Shown here in pieces: positions 38,250 through 45,512 of a stretch of DNA of 64,000 bases (positions are counted from its first letter, which is position 1; every line of letters starts with the position of its first letter). The notes below the pieces were generated by a model. The model saw only the letters and a list, made by a program, of their open reading frames with translations, was not told the DNA's origin and did no database searches. This DNA comes from DATCHW01 sp036508135 (GTDB lineage Bacteria; Bacteroidota; Ignavibacteria; Tepidaquicellales; Tepidaquicellaceae). The stretch is taken from positions 133,125-197,124 of the forward strand of contig DATCHW010000015.1 of assembly GCA_036508135.1 (NCBI GenBank), in the 5' to 3' direction. The translations under genes were made by a program, and so were the position numbers.

Positions 38250-38399
38250 TTGCTGATGAATTTGTAATGTTTTGATGGAAATTGACAAATGAATTTCTTA
38301 AATTTGTATATAAAAGAAAATACCCATGTAAAATAGAAAGCGTTTTGATAATAATAGTATAAACTAATTAACTTTATTAATTAACTAAATAAATATAAA

Positions 38400-38594
38400 A
38401 TGAGTACTTTTATTCCTTGCCAAAATTGTAAAAATGAATTTCCTTCAGACTTCACCTGGTTTATTTGTGATAAATGTGGATTTAGAATATGTATGTCATG
38501 TTTAGGCTCTCATACGGGGCAATATAGTACAGGTGGTCACAAGTGTAGTCAATGTGCTTTTGGTACGATGTACATATCAATAGGTATTAAATAA
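38400..38594 (+). CDS. small zinc-finger protein
   Basis: A 64-aa protein with eight Cys and a His arranged as CxxC, CxxC, CxxC and CxxC ('CQNC', 'CDKCGFRICMSC', 'CSQC'), a RING- or treble-clef-like double zinc site. No other domain is present. Function is unknown; it may be an adaptor or nucleic-acid binder. An AT-rich hairpin that could be a terminator follows at 38645. Confidence 0.68.
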   Translation: MSTFIPCQNCKNEFPSDFTWFICDKCGFRICMSCLGSHTGQYSTGGHKCSQCAFGTMYISIGIK

Positions 38595-38644
38595 ATTTTC
38601 TTTTATTTTAATAATTAAGCATTTGAAAGAGGGAAATAATATTA

Positions 38645-38670
38645 AAAAACTTTTATTACGAAAGTTTTTC
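38645..38670 (+). terminator. possible terminator hairpin
   Basis: AAAAACTTT / AAAGTTTTT around a 7-base loop, 50 bases after the small zinc-finger gene. The stem is AT-rich, so the call is tentative. Confidence 0.45.
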
Positions 38671-38802
38671 TTACCTAATATATTATGTCATTGGGACTAA
38701 AACAAATGTACAGATTTTAGTATTTGTTGAAAGACATCGCGACTTGTCCTGTTGGCATGAATCTTTGATCTTAATTAGTTATTGTATTTTCAAAATTTTA
38801 TA

Positions 38803-38818
38803 TCGGAACGCATTCCGA
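38803..38818. promoter_or_regulatory. palindromic operator candidate upstream of the HigA-like gene
   Basis: TCGGAA-CGCA-TTCCGA, with flanking ATAT/ATAT extending the symmetry. It lies 32 bases before ATG 38851. HigA-type antitoxins usually bind such palindromes in their own promoter. Confidence 0.6.
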
Positions 38819-38850
38819 ATATACTAAACTTAATATTGCAGAAATAAAAT

Positions 38851-39210
38851 ATGTTAAAACCAATAAGAAATAATAAAGATTATGAAAAAGCTCTTGAAAG
38901 AGTTTACTTTCTAATGCAAAAAGAATTAAAAAAAAATTCTACCGAATATGCCGAGCTTGAAATTCTTTCAATGTTAATCGAAAAATATGAGGACGAAAAA
39001 TATCCTATCGATGCACCTGACCCGATTGAAGCTATATTATTCAGAATGGAACAACTAAATTTGAATAAAACAGATTTAGCGAAAATTATCGGTTATAAAA
39101 GCCGTGTATCAGAAATATTAAATCGCAAAAGAAAACTAAACCTTGATATGATTCGAAAACTAAACACTGATCTGAAAATTCCTCTCGAAACATTAGTACA
39201 TCGTTATTGA
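38851..39210 (+). CDS. HigA-like helix-turn-helix antitoxin/regulator without toxin partner
   Basis: A 119-aa protein. A helical N-terminal part ('ELEILSMLIEKYEDEKYPIDAP') is followed by an Xre-type helix-turn-helix ('LNKTDLAKIIGYKSRVSEILNRKRKL', residues ~71-96), the layout of COG5499/HigA antitoxins. HigB normally precedes or follows it. I find no HigB-like frame on either side, so this is an orphan antitoxin or a stand-alone regulator. A palindrome in its promoter fits autoregulation. Confidence 0.8.
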   Translation: MLKPIRNNKDYEKALERVYFLMQKELKKNSTEYAELEILSMLIEKYEDEKYPIDAPDPIEAILFRMEQLNLNKTDLAKIIGYKSRVSEILNRKRKLNLDMIRKLNTDLKIPLETLVHRY

Positions 39211-39283
39211 CTTTCCATCTTTCCGAATTGGGTTTCTGTCCTTTTAAATTTTGTAAGAATAATTTCTGCCGTTGCTGATGTGT

Positions 39284-39329
39284 CTGCCCTTGCCGGTGCT
39301 CCTTCACTCTTTATGTTCGCCCGCCGTGG
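39284..39329 (+). repeat. 46-bp dispersed repeat, copy 1
   Basis: Matches 40845-40890 at 38 of 46 positions in the same orientation. The two copies flank the ATPase gene. Confidence 0.8.
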
Positions 39330-39620
39330 AGTTTGTCTCATAACTCAAAATTCTTTGTAACCGCAGAGCCTGTCCCGACTCGTCAGGATCTTCAGCCTGC
39401 GAAATCAGAAAATAAACGCAACCTAAAGAGTTGCGACTACTGAAAAAAATAACTTTTGAGACGAACGCCGTGTAGGGGAGGATTAAAGTGAAACACCAAC
39501 AGCAATTTAAAAACTGTATGACCCGGAGGGTGCCCCCATCTCGGCAGCTTGAATGATAAAAATTCAAGATTATGCATAAGAAAAAGAAAATAATTATCCT
39601 TGAAGAATCTAATAATATTT

Positions 39621-39666
39621 TATACCTTTAGGTATAATACCTATTGGTATAATACCATATGGTATA
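39621..39666. promoter_or_regulatory. array of three back-to-back 15-bp palindromes
   Basis: ATACCTTTAGGTATA, ATACCTATTGGTATA and ATACCATATGGTATA follow each other with no gap (39622-39636, 39637-39651, 39652-39666). They end 26 bases before the ATG of the ATPase gene. The TATAAT at each junction could be a promoter -10 element covered by a repressor. Confidence 0.85.
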
Positions 39667-39692
39667 ATGTTGATAATTTAAAATAATTTGTT

Positions 39693-40823
39693 ATGAAAGA
39701 ATCACCTTTTAAATACGGTTCAATTGTTAGTTCTAAGTTCTTTACAAATAGAGAAGTGGAGTTGAATCGCTTAAAAAGCAACTTCCTGAGCGGAATAAAT
39801 ACCATAATAATCGCACCCCGCAGATGGGGAAAGTCTTCTTTGATCGAAAAAGCTGTAAATGAATTACTTTCCGAAAACACCGGCATTATCCCTGTTACAC
39901 TGGATTTATTTACGGTAAATTCAGAAAAAGAATTTTACGAGAAATATTCTAAAGAGATTATTAAAGCAACCTCTAAAGGGGTCAAAGAATGGTTGAATGA
40001 TGCAAAAAGGTTTTTTAAAACAGTAATCCCTAAATTCCATTATAGTCCTTTGCCGGAACAGGATTTTTCACTTTCCTTAGATTGGAACGATACCGATAAT
40101 TATACCGAAGATATCCTTGACCTGCCCGAAAGGATTGCTGTTAAAAAGAAAATTAAAATTGTTGTGTGTATAGATGAGTTTCAGAATCTCGCACAAATAA
40201 ATAACTTTCTTACGCTTGAAAAAAAATTACGCTCTATTTGGCAAAAGCACAAAAATACAACTTATTGCCTGTATGGAAGCAAAAGACATATGATGGCAGA
40301 CTTATTTAATTCATCTTCAAAACCTTTTTATCGTTTTGGAGATATTTTATTTCTTGATAAAATTTCAAAGGAAAAATGGATTACGTTTATTACCAGGTCT
40401 TTTATTTTAACAGGAAAAAAAATCCCGGCTGATGCCGCCCTTGAGATACCGGAACTTATGCAATGCCACCCCTGGTACGTTCAACAATTATCACACTATA
40501 CATGGGAGCTGACGGAAAAAATTGCATCCAAAAAAGAAGTATCAAAAGCACTGGATTTATTGATAAGAACTAATTCTCCTCTATACATAAGAGATTGTGA
40601 AAATTTAAGCAATACACAACTTAATTTATTGAAAGCTATTGCATCGGGGGAAACTCAATTAATGTCTTTTGATGTTATGCAAAAATTCAATCTTGGCACA
40701 CCAAGAAATGTAACGAAAAACAGAGACATCTTATTCAAAAATGATTTTATTGATTTCTCAAAGAAAAATATTTTATTTGTTGACCCGGCTTTTGAATTAT
40801 GGTTTAAAAAAGAATATTTATGA
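39693..40823 (+). CDS. P-loop ATPase (archaeal-type ATPase family, STAND-like) with C-terminal winged helix
   Basis: A 376-aa AAA+/STAND ATPase. Walker A is in 'IIAPRRWGKSSL' (residues ~39-50) and Walker B in 'KIVVCIDEFQNL' (~151-162). A sensor-like 'YGSKRHMM' follows, then a helical lid. The last ~70 residues form a winged-helix ('NTQLNLLKAIASGETQL...MQKFNLGTP') ending 'FVDPAFELWFKKEYL', typical of PF01637-type proteins of Bacteroidota. Function is unknown. The palindrome array directly upstream suggests the winged helix may autoregulate the gene. Confidence 0.85.
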   Translation: MKESPFKYGSIVSSKFFTNREVELNRLKSNFLSGINTIIIAPRRWGKSSLIEKAVNELLSENTGIIPVTLDLFTVNSEKEFYEKYSKEIIKATSKGVKEWLNDAKRFFKTVIPKFHYSPLPEQDFSLSLDWNDTDNYTEDILDLPERIAVKKKIKIVVCIDEFQNLAQINNFLTLEKKLRSIWQKHKNTTYCLYGSKRHMMADLFNSSSKPFYRFGDILFLDKISKEKWITFITRSFILTGKKIPADAALEIPELMQCHPWYVQQLSHYTWELTEKIASKKEVSKALDLLIRTNSPLYIRDCENLSNTQLNLLKAIASGETQLMSFDVMQKFNLGTPRNVTKNRDILFKNDFIDFSKKNILFVDPAFELWFKKEYL

Positions 40824-40844
40824 TCTATTTATAGATTAGATTTT

Positions 40845-40890
40845 CTGCCCTTGTTGGTGCTCCTCCACTCTTTATGCCTGCCCACTGTGG
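40845..40890 (+). repeat. 46-bp dispersed repeat, copy 2
   Basis: Partner of 39284-39329; begins 22 bases after the ATPase stop codon. Confidence 0.8.
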
Positions 40891-40949
40891 CGGGGAGGAT
40901 TTTAGCATCCCGTTAATTCGGGAAAGGATCTCGTTCATATTCTGTTATT

Positions 40950-40977
40950 GAGATTCTTCGCTTACACTCAGAATGAC
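40950..40977 (-). repeat. arm of the GTCATTCTGA...GAATCTC palindromic repeat
   Basis: Plus strand reads GAGATTCTTCGCTTACACTCAGAATGAC. It is the same element as the inverted pair at 48395-48464, a type of intergenic repeat common in Bacteroidota. Confidence 0.75.
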
Positions 40978-41010
40978 AGGCGGAGAAAATAAATCGGCTT
41001 AGTTTTATCA

Positions 41011-41073
41011 GTTTTTTATACTGAAAAAGATGTAATCGGAGGCGGAATTATTGACGAGGTGATAACAAAATAA
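41011..41073 (+). pseudogene. 3'-end remnant of a second mnmA copy
   Basis: Twenty codons and a stop read 'VFYTEKDVIGGGIIDEVITK', matching the last residues of MnmA at 34968 ('VFYIGEDVLGGGIIDEVIS'). At DNA level the two differ at many positions, so this is not a fresh duplication. No other part of mnmA is present. It marks the right edge of the accessory island. Confidence 0.8.
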
Positions 41074-41092
41074 TTGATTGTGAATTATAAAT

Positions 41093-41830
41093 CTAATTGA
41101 CTCTTTTGTCAGTCCTGTTCAGGAAACTCCTTATTAATTCATCTTTTGTCTCTACAAGTTCCTTTGGTGTACCGTGAAAATATATTTTACCCTCATGCAT
41201 CATTGCCACTTTATCTGCAACGTCATATACGGAAAAAATATCGTGAGTTACTACTACAGAAGTTACTTTCAATTTATCCCCAAGTTCTTTTATTAAGTCA
41301 TCTATAGCATCGCTCATCACCGGGTCAAGTCCGGTTGTAGGTTCATCATACAAGATATATTCAGGGTCAGTAGCAAGGCTTCTTGCAAGGGAGACTCTTT
41401 TTTTCATTCCACCCGATAAATCAGAGGGTCTCATTTTTTCAGTTCCGGGTAACCCGACGAGTTCAAGTTTTTCTGCAACTATCTTTTTAATTTCGGAAGG
41501 TTTCATTCTTGTATTTTCTTTTAAAGCAAGTCCGACGTTCTCTTCTACATTCATTGAGTCAAAAAGCGCAGCCCCCTGAAAGAGGAAACCAAATTTTGCT
41601 CTTAATTTGTATAACTCCTTCATTTTCATTTTAGCAAGATTCGCTCCTTCGATTAACACTTCACCTTCATCCGGAGTCATTAACCCGATAATATGTTTAA
41701 GCAGAACTGATTTTCCGCATCCACTTTGTCCGATTATTACAAGAGTTTCGCCTTTATTTATTGTAAGGTTCACACCTCGCAATACTTTGTTATCGTCAAA
41801 TGACTTTTTTATATTTTTAATTTCTATCAT
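41093..41830 (-). CDS. mlaF: ABC transporter ATP-binding protein MlaF (phospholipid trafficking)
   Basis: ATPase of the Mla system that moves phospholipids between the membranes. The 245-aa protein has Walker A 'GQSGCGKSVLLKHI', signature 'LSGGMKKRVSLAR', Walker B 'YILYDEPTTGLDP' and the switch His in 'VVVTHDI'. 'IGLMTPDEGEVLIEG' is typical of the MlaF/YrbF branch. The permease MlaE is not adjacent in the window; the MCE partner lies at 55114. Confidence 0.88.
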   Translation of the reverse strand: MIEIKNIKKSFDDNKVLRGVNLTINKGETLVIIGQSGCGKSVLLKHIIGLMTPDEGEVLIEGANLAKMKMKELYKLRAKFGFLFQGAALFDSMNVEENVGLALKENTRMKPSEIKKIVAEKLELVGLPGTEKMRPSDLSGGMKKRVSLARSLATDPEYILYDEPTTGLDPVMSDAIDDLIKELGDKLKVTSVVVTHDIFSVYDVADKVAMMHEGKIYFHGTPKELVETKDELIRSFLNRTDKRVN

Positions 41831-41934
41831 ACAGCTTGTTTTACCTCTCTAATAAATCATTATTAAATCTAAATCTTCATTTCAATAATATGACAAATTA
41901 ACTATCTTTATTGATAATTTAAACTTACATAATA

Positions 41935-42750
41935 TTGACAGTTAAGAATTTACATAGGAAACCGATTGGAGTATTTGATTCAGGTATCGGAGGACTTACG
42001 GTTGCAAAATCATTGTTTGAATTATTACCTAATGAAAACATAATCTATCTCGGTGATACTGCAAGATTACCTTACGGGTCAAAATCAAAAGAAACTGTAA
42101 TTCTCTATTCTATAGAATGTCTAAAATTCCTGCTTTCTAAAAATGTTAAAATGATAGTCGTAGCTTGTAACACTGCTTCTTCAGTTGCAGTCCCTTTCCT
42201 GCAGAAAATAACAAAAGTACCTGTAACCGGTGTGATTACACCCGGAGCAAAGGCAGCAGTGAATAACTCAAAGAATAAAAAAATAGGTGTGATAGGAACA
42301 CTTGGTACGGTGAAAAGCAAATCTTACAATAAACAAGTTCACAAATTTGATGAAGATTTCGAAATATACTCGCAACCTTGCAGCCTTTTTGTTCAACTTG
42401 CGGAGGACGGCTGGACGGACAATAAAATTGCTATTCTAACGGCTCAGGAATATCTGAAAGGACTAAAAAAAATCAATATAGATTCACTTATTCTCGGATG
42501 TACACATTACCCGATACTGAAGAAAACGATTAGTAAAGTTATGGGAAAAAATGTAAAACTGATTGATTCCGGTGAAGAAACGGCAAAAGAGGTGAAATTA
42601 TTTCTTGAAGAAAATCATCTTCTCAACAGGCAAAAAGCAAAAGGGAAACATAAATTTTTTGTAACTGATTTTCCTAATAATTTCAAAGTCATAAGCGAAA
42701 GATTCTTAGGGCAAAAAATTAAAGAAGTAAAAAAAGTAAAACTCCAATGA
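41935..42750 (+). CDS. murI: glutamate racemase
   Basis: Makes D-glutamate for peptidoglycan. The 271-aa protein has 'GVFDSGIGGLTVAK' at the N-terminus, the first catalytic Cys in 'VACNTASS' and the second in 'LGCTHYPIL'. The first canonical start is TTG 41935, which gives a normal N-terminus. The stop overlaps the pyrE start by four bases (ATGA), so the two are translationally coupled. Confidence 0.94.
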   Translation: MTVKNLHRKPIGVFDSGIGGLTVAKSLFELLPNENIIYLGDTARLPYGSKSKETVILYSIECLKFLLSKNVKMIVVACNTASSVAVPFLQKITKVPVTGVITPGAKAAVNNSKNKKIGVIGTLGTVKSKSYNKQVHKFDEDFEIYSQPCSLFVQLAEDGWTDNKIAILTAQEYLKGLKKINIDSLILGCTHYPILKKTISKVMGKNVKLIDSGEETAKEVKLFLEENHLLNRQKAKGKHKFFVTDFPNNFKVISERFLGQKIKEVKKVKLQ

Positions 42751-43322
42751 CGGGCGAAGAAATTCTCGAAATATTTAAACGGACAGGAGCTCTTCTTGAA
42801 GGGCATTTTGTATTGACATCAGGATATCACAGTCCTCATTATTTTCAGTGCGCTAAAGTTCTGCAGTTCCCCGAATACAATGTTCTTTTTTCAAAACTGA
42901 TTATTGATCATTTTAATGACAAAAAAATCGACGTTGTGATTTCCCCTGCTATAGGCGGTATAGTCCTTGGAACTGAAATAGGAAGACAATTGAATGTAAG
43001 AACGATTTTTGCCGAAAGAGAAAATGGGAAGATGATATTGAGACGCGGTTTCGATATATCGGAGAATGAAAATGTTTTAGTATGTGAGGATGTTGTAACT
43101 ACAGGGGGCAGCGTAATCGAAGTGATTGAATTAATAAAAAGGTATAATGCAATTGCCGCAGGTGTTGGTTTTATAATTGACAGAAGTAATGGAAAAGTAA
43201 ATTTTGGAATAGAAAAATGCTCACTTGCTGAATTTGATGTAATAAAATTTAAACAGGAAGATGTTCCGGAATGGCTGGAAAAAATTCCTGTTACCAAACC
43301 GGGAAGCAGGAATTTGAAATAA
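42747..43322 (+). CDS. pyrE: orotate phosphoribosyltransferase
   Basis: Joins orotate to PRPP to form OMP in pyrimidine synthesis. The 191-aa protein has 'GHFVLTSGYHSPHYFQCAK', the type-I PRPP motif 'VLVCEDVVTTGGSV' and 'FAERENGKMILRRGF'. It is coupled to murI by an ATGA overlap. Confidence 0.93.
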   Translation: MTGEEILEIFKRTGALLEGHFVLTSGYHSPHYFQCAKVLQFPEYNVLFSKLIIDHFNDKKIDVVISPAIGGIVLGTEIGRQLNVRTIFAERENGKMILRRGFDISENENVLVCEDVVTTGGSVIEVIELIKRYNAIAAGVGFIIDRSNGKVNFGIEKCSLAEFDVIKFKQEDVPEWLEKIPVTKPGSRNLK

Positions 43323-43395
43323 ACGTAAGATTGGTCTGTCCGGGTTATCCGGAATATTTCATTTGTATATAATAAGTTAATCAAATAAAAAAATA

Positions 43396-44541
43396 ATGGA
43401 TTACAATTTTAACGAAAGAGAACTTGAAGTTCAAAAGCTGACGGCTGATTTCGCAAAAAACGAGATCACCCCCCTTATTATGAAATACGACGAAACCCAG
43501 GAATTTCCATTCGAAATTACAAATAAGCTCGGAGAAATGGGTTTTATGGGAATCATATTTCCGGAGGAATACGGCGGTTCGAATTTCACAACTACGGAAT
43601 ATGCTATTATTATTGAAGAGATTTCAAAAATTGACCCGTCAATTGGATTAACGGTCGCCGCACATAACGGTCTCTGTACAAATCATATATTTATGTTCGG
43701 AAACAAACAGCAGAAGAAAAAATATCTTCCTGATCTTACATCCGGTAAAAAGCTTGGAGCATGGGGACTGACTGAAAACGATTCCGGAAGCGATGCAGGT
43801 GCTCTGCAGACCTTTGCTGAGAAGAAAAATGGCGACTATATTATTAACGGAACAAAAATGTTTATTACTCACGGCTCAGTGGGAGAAACAGCAGTGATAA
43901 TTTCAGTAACCGATAAATCAAAAGGGAGCAAAGGCATCAGTGCATTTGTAATTGAAAAAGGAATGCCCGGATTTAATGTAGGAAAAAAAGAAAATAAACT
44001 CGGTATGCGTGCTTCTGACACGGCAGAATTGATTTTCGATAATTTAAAAGTTCCTTTTGAAAATCTTCTTGGTAATGAGGGTGAGGGATTTATTCAGGCT
44101 CTTAAAATTCTCGATGGCGGAAGAATTGCAATAGCAGCACTTTCGCTCGGAATTGCAGAAGGAGCACTTGATGCAATAGTTAAATATTCAAAACAGCGCA
44201 AGCAATTTGGAAAATATCTCGCTGAATTCCAGGCAACACAATTCAAGATTGCGGAAATTGATACTGAAATACAGGCAGCTAAAGCTATGGTATATAAAGC
44301 TGCATATCTGAAAGAACAAGGGAAAGATATAAACCTCGCATCTTCAATTGCAAAATATTATTCGAGCGAAATAGCAGTAAAAGCTACAAACGAAGCGATT
44401 CAGGTTCATGGCGGATACGGATTCAGTAAGGAATTTCCTGTAGAAAAACTTTACAGGGATGTAAAACTTATGACTATCGGTGAAGGAACTTCTGAGGTCC
44501 AGAAAATGATAATTGCAAAGAATATCATTAATTTGTATTAA
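43396..44541 (+). CDS. short-chain acyl-CoA dehydrogenase
   Basis: FAD enzyme that introduces the alpha-beta double bond of acyl-CoA. The 381-aa protein has 'LTENDSGSDAGALQT', 'GTKMFITHG', 'QAMVYKAA'-type helices and the catalytic base Glu in 'TIGEGTSEVQ' near the C-terminus, the short-chain (butyryl-CoA) position. It begins 73 bases after pyrE. The substrate is likely butyryl- or branched short-chain acyl-CoA. Confidence 0.9.
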   Translation: MDYNFNERELEVQKLTADFAKNEITPLIMKYDETQEFPFEITNKLGEMGFMGIIFPEEYGGSNFTTTEYAIIIEEISKIDPSIGLTVAAHNGLCTNHIFMFGNKQQKKKYLPDLTSGKKLGAWGLTENDSGSDAGALQTFAEKKNGDYIINGTKMFITHGSVGETAVIISVTDKSKGSKGISAFVIEKGMPGFNVGKKENKLGMRASDTAELIFDNLKVPFENLLGNEGEGFIQALKILDGGRIAIAALSLGIAEGALDAIVKYSKQRKQFGKYLAEFQATQFKIAEIDTEIQAAKAMVYKAAYLKEQGKDINLASSIAKYYSSEIAVKATNEAIQVHGGYGFSKEFPVEKLYRDVKLMTIGEGTSEVQKMIIAKNIINLY

Positions 44542-44558
44542 AATTAAATTTTAACGTA

Positions 44559-45512
44559 GTGTCATTTTTAGATAAAATTGGTTTCAATAAATTAAAGCAA
44601 GGTCTCACAAAAACAAAAGAAGACCTTTTCGGAAAAGTTAACAGGCTTATCAATGCCAGGAAAAAGATAGATAGTGAATTTCTCGCGGAACTTGAAGAGA
44701 TTTTTATTCTTTCCGATATGGGTTATGATACTTCAGAAAAACTAATCTCAAATATAAAAGAGCGAACACGCGAAGATAAATATGAAGATGAAGACGAACT
44801 GAATAGAATAATCAGCGAAGAGATTAAAAAAGTTTTTGAAGAACCGGATACTGAATTTAAAGCATTCGATTTCAATTCGGGCAAAAAACCTTACGTGATA
44901 ATGATAGTAGGAGTGAATGGTGTAGGAAAAACCACATCCATCGGCAAACTTGCATATAATTTCAAGAAAGCCGGTAAGAGTGTTCTTATCGGATCTGCCG
45001 ACACATATCGCGCTGCTGCAAATGAACAGCTTGAAATATGGGCTAACCGGGCAGGCGTCGAAATCGTACAGAACCCAAAATCAAATGACCCAGCTTCAGT
45101 CGCTTACGATACTCTCAACGCTGCTGTGAATAGAGAAATTGATGTGGTAATAATTGATACTGCAGGAAGACTGCATAACAAATCCCATCTTATGGAGGAA
45201 CTAAAAAAATTGAAACGCGTGATGCAGAAAGTAATTCCTGATTCACCTCACGAAACATTTATTGTAATTGATGCAACCACAGGTCAGAACGGTCTGAATC
45301 AGGCAAAAGAATTTTCAAGTATTCTCGACGGTTTAACCGGAATAATTCTTACAAAACTTGATGGTACTGCGAAAGGCGGTATAGTAATTAAGATCAGTAA
45401 TGAATTGAAAATACCCGTAAGATTTATTGGTGTCGGAGAACAGATTGATGACTTGCAGGTTTTTGAACGGGATAAATTCGTAGAAGCATTATTTGAACGA
45501 CAGGAATCATAA
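44559..45512 (+). CDS. ftsY: signal recognition particle receptor FtsY
   Basis: SRP GTPase that docks ribosome-SRP complexes at the membrane. The start is GTG 44559, giving 'MSFLDKIGFNKLKQGLTKTK', the usual NG-domain onset with almost no acidic A domain. G motifs are 'GVNGVGKTTSIGKLA', 'DTYRAAANEQLEIW', 'IDTAGRLHNK' and 'TKLDGTAKGG'. It runs 317 aa, and its stop codon overlaps the mutL start (TAATG). Confidence 0.95.
   Translation: MSFLDKIGFNKLKQGLTKTKEDLFGKVNRLINARKKIDSEFLAELEEIFILSDMGYDTSEKLISNIKERTREDKYEDEDELNRIISEEIKKVFEEPDTEFKAFDFNSGKKPYVIMIVGVNGVGKTTSIGKLAYNFKKAGKSVLIGSADTYRAAANEQLEIWANRAGVEIVQNPKSNDPASVAYDTLNAAVNREIDVVIIDTAGRLHNKSHLMEELKKLKRVMQKVIPDSPHETFIVIDATTGQNGLNQAKEFSSILDGLTGIILTKLDGTAKGGIVIKISNELKIPVRFIGVGEQIDDLQVFERDKFVEALFERQES

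Larger units (their letters stand above)
39211..39692. repeat. non-coding repeat block before the ATPase gene
   Basis: Holds a GC-richer ~220-base unit (39284 to ~39505) whose ends are roughly inverted (CCCTTGCCGGTG near the start, CACCAACAG near the end). A short hairpin GCAACCTAAAGAGTTGC lies inside. The 15-bp palindrome array follows. No gene is seen; reading frames across it are chance. Confidence 0.65.

Noticed and set aside
38595..38850. HigB toxin upstream of the HigA-like gene
   Set aside because: No frame in this spacer encodes a HigB-like sequence; only a hairpin and a palindrome are present.
39304..39567. Minus-strand frame in the spacer before the ATPase
   Set aside because: It covers a non-coding repeat unit with inverted ends; no homology or start signal is visible.
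34969..41073. Integrase-driven genomic island with att sites
   Set aside because: The mnmA 3'-end duplication suggests an island, but no integrase, transposase or recombinase gene is in it and the two ends are not identical, so an att pair is not claimed.
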